This document shows, piece after piece, positions 1-5,694 of a stretch of DNA of 21,040 nucleotides. Origin of the DNA: Betaproteobacteria bacterium. GTDB lineage: Bacteria > Pseudomonadota > Gammaproteobacteria > Burkholderiales > SG8-41. Positions within the stretch are counted from its first letter, which is position 1; each line of letters starts with the position of its first letter. The notes below the pieces were generated by a model. That model was not told the DNA's origin. It did not search any database and saw only the letters and a program-made list of their open reading frames with translations. The DNA is taken from assembly GCA_025353085.1 (NCBI GenBank), contig JANXRI010000181.1, positions 1 to 21,040 on the forward strand. Reading direction: 5' to 3'. Position numbers and translations under genes: made by a program.

Positions 1-2
1 TA

Positions 3-338
3 GGGCTTTTCTTCGGGGCACCCGTCAGCGCGCAGCCGACGACTGGAACATCACAACAAACCGGAGTGAGCCAGCACCATCAAATGATGGCCGACATGAT
101 GAAGGACATGTCTCAGGAGATGGGCAAGATGACAGAACAAATGTCGGGCGCGGAGCCCACGGCCGATCAAAAGAAGAAGATGAGTCAACGCATGGAGAGC
201 ATGTCGAAGATGATGCATCGCATGTCCAGCCTCGGAAGCAGGCCGGCAATGCGAGAGCCCGAGTCGCAAAAGCAGATGAACCAAATGCGTAAGCAAATGG
301 ATGAAATGAAGCATGATTCGTCGACGAAGTCCCCCTGA
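3..338 (+). CDS. Met-rich exported small protein, 5' partial
   Basis: The frame is open from the first bases of the window, so the true start lies upstream. The visible N-terminus (GLFFGAPVSAQPTTG) looks like the end of a signal peptide with a likely cleavage after VSA, so the mature protein should be periplasmic. An internal GTG at 66 could be mistaken for the start, but it would discard the signal peptide. The mature part is hydrophilic and probably helical, with 19 methionines from residue 28 on, many in MM or MxxM spacing, plus His near the start and end. Such Met/His patterns are typical of periplasmic Cu(I)/Ag(I)-binding proteins, which suits the two P1B ATPases further on, but I do not recognise a named family. 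Metal binding is inference. Confidence 0.72.
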   Translation, partial: GLFFGAPVSAQPTTGTSQQTGVSQHHQMMADMMKDMSQEMGKMTEQMSGAEPTADQKKKMSQRMESMSKMMHRMSSLGSRPAMREPESQKQMNQMRKQMDEMKHDSSTKSP

Positions 339-423
339 AATAATTATTGGAACGAAGCCGGTTGGCAGACCTTGAGCCGCAACATGAAAAGTCGTCAACT
401 TCTTTAAAGGGAGAAAGACTGCT

Positions 424-594
424 ATGAATACTTCAATACTGGTTACTGCCATCGTTTCCGATTCCGTATCGCCGTCCATCGAACGGGCGCTGGAAAAATC
501 CGCGTCGTCCAAGCCGCTGAGCAGCAGGGCCGCGGATAGAAAAATGTTCCGGGAGAACGAGAAGATGAAAGAAATGCAACACCAGTTAGGCTAA
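424..594 (+). CDS. Orphan small protein, 56 residues
   Basis: A 57-codon ORF begins at ATG 424 behind a good Shine-Dalgarno (GGGAGAAAG, about 6 bases upstream). The N-terminus is mildly hydrophobic and Ser-rich (MNTSILVTAIVSDSVSPSIE), and the C-terminal third is charged and probably helical, with Met, Lys and Glu (RKMFRENEKMKEMQHQLG). There is no signal peptide, membrane helix or motif I recognise. It follows the Met-rich exported protein by 85 bases and precedes the universal stress gene by 144 bases. The clean ribosome binding site supports translation; the short length and lack of a known family keep confidence moderate. Confidence 0.42.
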   Translation: MNTSILVTAIVSDSVSPSIERALEKSASSKPLSSRAADRKMFRENEKMKEMQHQLG

Positions 595-738
595 TTCAGA
601 TGAACATCGCTTCGAAGAAATGCCGGAGTCGGACGCAGCACCACGTGTAGAGAGAAAACATGCAGCCTGGATCGTCTTGGTAGCGTTCCGTCATCCCGAG
701 GCCGTGTTGCAGCACCAATCTTTTTGAGAGGAGAACCC

Positions 739-1179
739 ATGTTTAAGCACATTCTGATTTCCACCGACGGTTCCGCGGTCTCCAACAAGGCCGCCAAGGC
801 CGGTGTCGCGCTCGCAAAGGCGCTTGGCGCCAAAATCACCGCTTATCGCGCGGTCGAATCGCTGGATCCCCTCTACGTCGAAGGCTATGCGTTCGATCAA
901 ACGGTAATCGACAGAGCCGATAAGCGGCTGCGTGAAGCAGGACAAAAGCACGTCGACGCGATCGGCAAGATGGCCAGGGTGGCGGGCGTCCGGTTCGCTT
1001 CGGTAGTGACGAACGCTCTCACTGCCTACGAGGGCATCATCAATACTGCAAAAAAACAAAAGTGCGATGTCATTTTTATGGCCTCGCACGGCCGCCGTGG
1101 TCTTTCCAGGCTGCTCATGGGCAGCGTCACGCAGCAAGTGCTGACGCATACGAAGATACCGGTGGTCGTTTACCGCTGA
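739..1179 (+). CDS. Universal stress protein, UspA family
   Basis: The 146-residue product is a single Usp domain, the usual length. It opens with the first beta strand and nucleotide-binding Asp (FKHILISTDGS, residues 2-12). Near the C-terminus it has ASHG (115-118), nine residues, then GS (128-129), close to the ATP-binding G-2x-G-9x-G(S/T) pattern of MJ0577-type proteins, with Ala in the first Gly position. It should therefore be a cytoplasmic, probably ATP-binding stress protein. ATG 739 is chosen because GAGAGGAGAA lies just upstream and the protein then begins at the conserved strand; a TTG at 724 is in frame but lies ahead of that ribosome site. Its target cannot be read from sequence. 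Confidence 0.93.
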   Translation: MFKHILISTDGSAVSNKAAKAGVALAKALGAKITAYRAVESLDPLYVEGYAFDQTVIDRADKRLREAGQKHVDAIGKMARVAGVRFASVVTNALTAYEGIINTAKKQKCDVIFMASHGRRGLSRLLMGSVTQQVLTHTKIPVVVYR

Positions 1180-1230
1180 ACTACAGCGAACTCGCTGCAT
1201 CGTTACGGCTGACAACCTTAAGGAGTTGGT

Positions 1231-1509
1231 ATGGGACACGAGCATGAATCGACTGGTGGCATCGGGGCGATGAAGTCCAAGGCTAACATTGCCTTGGTCA
1301 TCTTCCTGATGATCGCTGCGTTTTTTCTGATTACCGAGCACAGGGCCCACCTGTCGGGGTGGTTCTCATCTTATGGGATATGGCTTTTGTTACTTGCGTG
1401 TCCGTTGATGCACGTGTTCATGCATGGCGGGCATGGCCATGGCGGTCATGGGACTGTGGAAGCTTCAAACGAAACTACAAACGAGAAAGCGCATGGATCA
1501 CACCACTGA
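1231..1509 (+). CDS. DUF2933 His-rich membrane protein
   Basis: A 92-residue protein with two membrane segments (about residues 18-36 and 46-64) and a His/Gly-rich tail (HVFMHGGHGHGGHG, about 60-73, ending GSHH). This matches small DUF2933 proteins, commonly found in copper and heavy-metal loci and of unknown biochemistry. The His clusters suggest metal binding at the membrane surface, which is inference. The start at ATG 1231 follows a strong AAGGAG. The 3' end overlaps the next gene by 17 bases, so the two are probably co-translated. Confidence 0.82.
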   Translation: MGHEHESTGGIGAMKSKANIALVIFLMIAAFFLITEHRAHLSGWFSSYGIWLLLLACPLMHVFMHGGHGHGGHGTVEASNETTNEKAHGSHH

Positions 1510-2155
1510 GCCCGGCTATGGATTGTGGTCGCTGGTGATCATCAATTCTCTGGTGTTCATCATTTTCGTGTTCAGCTTTGCCAAACCTCAATCGTCGCGT
1601 GACTGGCGTTCCTTCGGCGCGTTCTCGGCTTTTCTGGTTGCTCTCTTTACGGAAATGTATGGCTTTCCGCTGACGATTTATTTGTTCTCGGGCTGGCTAT
1701 CGTCGCGGTTTCCCGGCATCGACTGGATGTCGCACGATGCCGGCCATTTGCTGGAATCGATGTTTGGCTGGGACGCGAATCCACACTTCGGACCTTTCCA
1801 TATCATCAGCAACATTTTGATCGTCTGGGGCTTCTGGCGCCTCGCTTCGGCATGGAAGGTGCTATATGCGGCCCAGCGCCATCACAAGCTTGCGACAACC
1901 GGACCTTACGCACGCGTGCGGCATCCTCAGTACGGGGGCTTCATTTTGATCATGACGGGTTTCCTGTTTCAGTGGCCGACGCTCGTTACGCTCGTGATGT
2001 TCCCTATGCTGGTGTTCATGTACCTGCATCTTGCTCGCCGGGAGGAACGCGATTCGATGGCGGAGTTTGGTGATGAATACGTTCGGTATGCGAGCAAGAC
2101 CCCGGCGTTCTTTCCGCGCTTGTCTTCGGCCGCAAGTGAGAAAGCAACGAGCTGA
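1493..2155 (+). CDS. Isoprenylcysteine carboxyl methyltransferase-like (ICMT/PEMT) membrane protein
   Basis: A 220-residue polytopic membrane protein. The C-terminal half carries the ICMT/PEMT signature: GPYARVRHPQYGG, a hydrophobic hairpin, then ARREERDSMAEFGDEYVRY. In this superfamily these segments bind S-adenosylmethionine and form the active site. Bacterial members are widespread and their methyl acceptor is generally unknown; prenylated-protein methylation should not be assumed. ATG 1493 (MDHTTEPGYG) is preferred over an in-frame ATG at 1424, because the extra residues are a frame-shifted copy of the DUF2933 His-rich region. The 17-base overlap with the DUF2933 gene indicates coupled translation, a pairing often seen in copper loci. 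Confidence 0.86.
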   Translation: MDHTTEPGYGLWSLVIINSLVFIIFVFSFAKPQSSRDWRSFGAFSAFLVALFTEMYGFPLTIYLFSGWLSSRFPGIDWMSHDAGHLLESMFGWDANPHFGPFHIISNILIVWGFWRLASAWKVLYAAQRHHKLATTGPYARVRHPQYGGFILIMTGFLFQWPTLVTLVMFPMLVFMYLHLARREERDSMAEFGDEYVRYASKTPAFFPRLSSAASEKATS

Positions 2156-2240
2156 ACATCCGCCAAGAGTAACGGTGAGGGACGCAACATCATGAACAAG
2201 TAACGATCTTTTTAAACCGGTCAATTTCTGGAGAAATAAA

Positions 2241-2873
2241 ATGCGTAAATTATGCGCAGTCCTGGCAGCGATGGTGGCGTTAAGCCTTCCCGGCTGCGGC
2301 TACAACACGTTACAGACCAACGATGAACAAATAAAGGCGGGCTGGTCCGAGGTTGTCAACCAGTACCAGCGCCGTGCGGATCTCGTGCCCAACCTGGTGA
2401 ATACCGTCAAGGGTTTCGCCGCACAGGAAAAGGACGTGTTGCTGGGTGTCACCAACGCTCGCGCAAAAGTTGGCAGCATCCAGGCGACCCCGGAACTCCT
2501 TAACAACCCTGACGCGTTTGCCAGGTTCCAGGCCGCCCAGAAAGATTTATCAGGCGCTCTCTCCAAGCTGCTGGTCGTGTCAGAGAACTATCCGCAGCTA
2601 AAGTCCGACGCCAACTTCCGTGAGCTGCAGGCACAACTGGAGGGCACTGAAAACCGCATTGCGCTGGCGCGCGACCGCTACATCAAATCAGTTCAGGAAT
2701 ACAACGTGACGGTGCGGTCTTTCCCCTCCAACCTGACGGCGATGGCGTTCGGATACAAAGCAAAGCCCAATTTCTCGGTTGAAAACGAAACGGAAACTGC
2801 TAAACCACCCAAAGTAGAGTTCGCACCGGCACCGGCCCAACCGCAAGGCGAGGCTAAGGGAGCCGCCAAGTGA
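2241..2873 (+). CDS. lemA: LemA family lipoprotein
   Basis: The 210-residue product begins with a lipoprotein signal peptide (MRKLCAVLAAMVALSLPGC, lipobox Cys at about residue 19) followed by the LemA core: NDEQIKAGWSEVVNQYQRRADLVPNLVNTVKGF, then a long helical bundle ending AFGYKAKPNFSVE. The tail is Pro/Ala-rich. LemA proteins are small helical envelope proteins of poorly defined function and are often encoded beside TPM-domain proteins, as here. The start at ATG 2241 has CTGGAG upstream. The stop (2871-2873) overlaps the next start as TGATG, so the LemA and TPM genes form one operon. Confidence 0.93.
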   Translation: MRKLCAVLAAMVALSLPGCGYNTLQTNDEQIKAGWSEVVNQYQRRADLVPNLVNTVKGFAAQEKDVLLGVTNARAKVGSIQATPELLNNPDAFARFQAAQKDLSGALSKLLVVSENYPQLKSDANFRELQAQLEGTENRIALARDRYIKSVQEYNVTVRSFPSNLTAMAFGYKAKPNFSVENETETAKPPKVEFAPAPAQPQGEAKGAAK

Positions 2874-3526
2874 TGGCGATGAACACGGCAAGGGCGTCAT
2901 TGCTGGCGATGACGCTTTGCTGGTCCTGCATAGCGGGAGCACAAATCGCGGTCCCGCCCTTGACCGGACGCGTGACCGACCAGACCGCTACGCTGAGTGC
3001 AGAGCAGAAGGCCGCCCTGGAGCAGACCCTGCAAGCGTTTGAAGCAAGAAAAGGCAGTCAGCTCGCGGTTCTGATTGTTCCGACCACCGCTCCGGAAACG
3101 ATCGAGCAATATTCCTTGCGCGTTGCCGAGCAATGGAAATTAGGTCGCAAGAAAATAGATGACGGTGCAATCCTGCTTATCGCCAAGACCGACCGCGCAC
3201 TGCGCATCGAGGTCGGGTACGGATTGGAAGGGGCACTCAATGATGCCACCAGCAAGCGCATCATCAGCGAGATTATTACGCCACCCCTCAAGCAGGGAGA
3301 TTTCTATGGCGGCATTACAGCTGGAATCGACCAGATTATCCGCGTGATTGACGGCGAGCCATTGCCAGCACCGAGTGGGAGACCCGCCGGCAACATGGCA
3401 GATACTCAACAGTACGTGCCGATCATTTTCATTTTGGCGCTCGTGATCGGCGGGCTGCTGCGCTCCGCGCTGGGCAGATTTCCCGGCGCGCTCGTAACTG
3501 GCGGGGCCGTAGGTGTTATCGCCTAG
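2873..3526 (+). CDS. TPM-domain protein (YgcG-like), truncated by in-frame amber codon
   Basis: The product starts with a signal peptide (to about residue 25, SCIAGAQ) and a full TPM domain: GRVTDQTATLSAEQK, DDGAILLIAKTDRALRIEVGYGLEGALND, then ITPPLKQGDFYGGI. TPM proteins are envelope proteins, some with phosphatase or repair-type roles. One membrane helix follows (YVPIIFILALVIGGLL), then translation stops at TAG 3524 after GAVGVIA, giving 217 residues. The same frame stays open past the TAG into the second membrane segment and Gly-rich tail expected for this family, so this is a broken gene or a sequence error. A TGG (Trp) codon changed to TAG would explain it. ATG 2873 is chosen for its TGATG overlap with lemA; GTG 2870 is an alternative. 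Confidence 0.85.
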   Translation: MAMNTARASLLAMTLCWSCIAGAQIAVPPLTGRVTDQTATLSAEQKAALEQTLQAFEARKGSQLAVLIVPTTAPETIEQYSLRVAEQWKLGRKKIDDGAILLIAKTDRALRIEVGYGLEGALNDATSKRIISEIITPPLKQGDFYGGITAGIDQIIRVIDGEPLPAPSGRPAGNMADTQQYVPIIFILALVIGGLLRSALGRFPGALVTGGAVGVIA

Positions 3527-3727
3527 TTATTTGCCGGTGCGGTATCCATTGCATTGGGCGCAGGCGTCCTCGCGCTCTTGTTCACATTGCTCAGCGGCGG
3601 TATGGGCGGGCGCGGCGTCGGCGGCCATCATGGAGGATTCGGCACCGGTGGCTTTGGCGGAATGCGCGGGGGTTTTGGAGGAATGGGTGGGGGCTTTGGC
3701 GGTGGCGGCGCGTCGGGGCGATTCTAA
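3527..3727 (+). pseudogene. C-terminal remainder of the TPM-domain gene, downstream of the amber codon
   Basis: In the same frame as the upstream TPM gene, 66 codons run from just after the TAG to TAA 3725. They encode a hydrophobic helix (LFAGAVSIALGAGVLALLF) and a Gly/Phe-rich tail with repeated GGFGGM units ending GGGGASGRF. YgcG-type TPM proteins normally end in such a tail, so this stretch belongs to the interrupted gene rather than being a separate protein. No start codon with a ribosome site precedes it. The TAA overlaps the ATG of the next gene, as expected if the full gene was once translated to this point. Confidence 0.82.
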
Positions 3728-4227
3728 TGATGAACATTACACGCATAACGAGGCACCTCCTGCTGACCCACTGGCAGGTTAACCGCGCTTTCCCCCTTGA
3801 AACCCTGAATGCGATTGAGCAGGCGATCAAAGCCAGCGAGGCCGCACACGTCGGCCAAATCCGTTTCGCGGTAGAAGGCGGATTGCATAGCACGCCGCTC
3901 TCCAAGGGGCAGTCCGCAAGAGAGCGCGCCATCGACGTTTTTTCGCAATTGCGGGTGTGGGATACCGAACACAACAATGGCGTGCTGATTTATCTATTGT
4001 TCGCCGACCGGGACGTTGAAATTGTCGCCGATCGCAGGATTCACGCGAAGGTGGGTTCCGGGGGCTGGAAAGAAATTTGCCACGGGATGGAAGCTGCCTT
4101 TAAGCACGGAAAATACAAAAGCGGCGTGGTCAACGGCATTCAGGCGGTGACGCAACATCTTAAGAAACATTATCCCGCTTCAGCCGCTGGTCAGAATGAA
4201 TTGTCGGACAAACCGGTGGTGTTGTAA
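3727..4227 (+). CDS. Second TPM-domain protein
   Basis: A 166-residue protein with a TPM-type domain: IEQAIKASEAAHVGQIRFAVEGG, then an Arg/Glu helix, VWDTEHNNGVLIYLLFADRDVEIVADRRIHAKVG and a C-terminal helix. It lacks a clear signal peptide and the Gly-rich tail, like the short TPM paralogues that commonly follow the long one. The start overlaps the previous TAA (TAATGATG), so ATG 3727 or 3730 is possible. The lemA-TPM-TPM order is a known arrangement. Biochemical function is not established; envelope maintenance is the usual inference. This gene ends the cluster, with a poorly coding stretch behind it. Confidence 0.88.
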   Translation: MMNITRITRHLLLTHWQVNRAFPLETLNAIEQAIKASEAAHVGQIRFAVEGGLHSTPLSKGQSARERAIDVFSQLRVWDTEHNNGVLIYLLFADRDVEIVADRRIHAKVGSGGWKEICHGMEAAFKHGKYKSGVVNGIQAVTQHLKKHYPASAAGQNELSDKPVVL

Positions 4228-4589
4228 CTCAAGCGACTTGCGCAGTTTCTATAACGAGGTTGGTGCTAACTCGAAAACAAATGCGCTTTGGCGCATGACC
4301 TGGCCACTTCGAATGGGTCAATAACATCCAGGCAGGAGAGCATTATGACGATAGCGAAGATTTCACAAAGGAAACGCCTGCGGTTTGCCTCCAGCGTTGA
4401 GAGTTGCTCAGGAGGCAATCCGGCAAACACAAGATGCTTCATGGAAACCCGTCGTAGTGCTTCATGGTTTTGTCATCGCGTCGCAACGCTATGCGTCGGA
4501 TGACTGCATCTTTCGCCGGCGACGATACGAGAACATAACAGCGTGTTACCGCGGAATTTTTATTCAACCCACTGAAAAGGAATACCACC
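4228..4589 (+). other. Poorly coding interval, possibly a decayed gene
   Basis: This stretch of about 360 bases has no convincing gene. At 4281-4296 there is a perfect 6-bp stem with a 4-base loop (ATGCGC tttg GCGCAT) but no T-run on the + strand. At 4345 an ATG sits behind a good ribosome site (GGCAGGAGAGC) and opens a 52-codon ORF (MTIAKISQRKRLRFASS...) that soon becomes rich in Ser, Cys and Arg and resembles no protein I know. From about 4385 another frame reads more like protein (PPALRVAQEAIRQTQDASWK, then PVVVLHG). A start in one frame and protein-like sequence in another suggests a frameshifted remnant; this is weak inference. Confidence 0.4.
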
Positions 4590-4617
4590 ATGCAAACTCA
4601 ACATCTGAGTACCGGGC

Positions 4618-4842
4618 ATGACCTGCGGCGGCTGCATCAGCAATGTCACTCACGCGCTGAAGGCGATTAATGGAGTTGGTGACATAAAAGTATCGCTCTC
4701 GGCCGGCGAGGCCACAGTGCGGTTCGACGAGCGGTTGACCTCGCCCGATCAACTGAAATCGGCCGTGACAGACGCGGGCTACGGCGTGGATGGGCATATC
4801 GCCGCAAAGAAACCTCAAGGCAAAGGCGGCTGCTGCAGCTAA
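4618..4842 (+). CDS. Heavy-metal-associated (HMA) domain protein, N-terminus frameshifted
   Basis: The 74-residue ORF is an HMA (Atx1/CopZ-like) domain starting inside its metal loop: MTCGGC with Cys at residues 3 and 6, then ALKAINGVGDIKVSLSAGEATVRFDE and DAGYGV, ending KGGCCS. Such proteins bind Cu(I) or similar soft metals and deliver them to P1B ATPases. Normally 9-10 residues forming the first strand precede MTCGGC. They are present upstream from ATG 4590 (MQTQHL, ribosome site AAAAGGAA), but 28 bases separate the two ATGs, so the frames differ. Reading VPGMTCGGC in frame needs a one-base loss or two-base gain near 4608. The ATG at 4618 has only a weak ribosome site, so as sequenced the protein is probably made poorly and lacks strand one. 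Confidence 0.8.
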   Translation: MTCGGCISNVTHALKAINGVGDIKVSLSAGEATVRFDERLTSPDQLKSAVTDAGYGVDGHIAAKKPQGKGGCCS

Positions 4843-4875
4843 TTCGGGCCATGCAATACCCAAGAGTGATATCGC

Positions 4876-5682
4876 ATGAATAAAAATGGCAAAGAACTGC
4901 AAAACACCGGCCACGCGCTCGCCATCCCGAAAAGGACCTACAAGGACAGCCTGCGCAAACTTCAGGTCGAACTCGTCAAGCTGCAGCGGCACTTCATCGA
5001 ATGCAATGACAAGATCCTGATTATCCTGGAGGGCCGGGACGCGTCCGGCAAGGATGGCACGATCAAACGCATTGTGCAGCATCTGAGTCCGCGCGAAACC
5101 CGCGTTGTTGCCCTCGGCAAACCCTCGGACCGTGACCGCACTTCGTGGTATTTCCAGCGTTATGTTCCTTACTTGCCGGCGGCTCAGGAACTCGTGCTCT
5201 TTAACCGCAGTTGGTATAACCGCGCCGGAGTCGAACGGGTGATGGGCTTCTGCACCGAGGCTGAGCACGAGGAATTCATGGGCTCGGTTTCAAACTTCGA
5301 GAACATGCTCGTCCGCTCGGGCGTGAAACTCCTCAAATACTATCTCGACATCAGCAAAGGCGAGCAGAAGAAACGCCTTGCGGACCGGAAATCGGATCCG
5401 CTCAAACAATGGAAAGTAAGCCCGATCGACGATGAGGCGATCAAGCACTGGAAAGCCTACAGCCTCGCGCGCAACGAGATGCTGGCGCGCTCGCATAACC
5501 CCATAGCGCCGTGGACTCTGGTGCGCGCCAATGACACGCGTCTGGCGCGGCTCAATATCATCAAGGATCTGCTCGGCCGGCTTCACTACAGCGGCAAGGA
5601 TAAGCGGCTGATCCGCGCCGATCGGCAGATAGTATTTGAATACGATACCGCAAATCTCGAAAACTGCCAGCTTGCCAAGTGA
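4876..5682 (+). CDS. ppk2: Polyphosphate kinase 2 (PPK2)
   Basis: The 268-residue protein matches single-domain PPK2, which transfers phosphate between polyphosphate and nucleoside di- or triphosphates. Walker A is GRDASGKDG (residues 53-61); the lid and substrate region includes LGKPSDRDRTSWYFQRY (80-96); the Walker B region is FNRSWYNRAGVERVMGFC (109-126). Many PPK2 enzymes have Asp where this has Asn110 in NRSWYN; I believe Asn also occurs in a sizeable subgroup. Length and layout suggest class I (ADP to ATP), but direction cannot be fixed from sequence. The gene lies 33 bases after the HMA gene and 12 bases before the CPD ATPase, so all three are probably co-transcribed. The ribosome site before ATG 4876 is weak. 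Confidence 0.94.
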   Translation: MNKNGKELQNTGHALAIPKRTYKDSLRKLQVELVKLQRHFIECNDKILIILEGRDASGKDGTIKRIVQHLSPRETRVVALGKPSDRDRTSWYFQRYVPYLPAAQELVLFNRSWYNRAGVERVMGFCTEAEHEEFMGSVSNFENMLVRSGVKLLKYYLDISKGEQKKRLADRKSDPLKQWKVSPIDDEAIKHWKAYSLARNEMLARSHNPIAPWTLVRANDTRLARLNIIKDLLGRLHYSGKDKRLIRADRQIVFEYDTANLENCQLAK

Positions 5683-5694
5683 CAAGGAAGCGCG

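Noticed and set aside
1424..1492. Upstream ATG extending the ICMT-like protein
   Set aside because: The extra residues are the DUF2933 His-rich codons read in another frame; ATG 1493 gives a natural start.
4281..4296. Perfect hairpin ATGCGC-tttg-GCGCAT as a terminator
   Set aside because: Short stem with no following T-run on the + strand; kept only as a note in the 4228-4589 entry.
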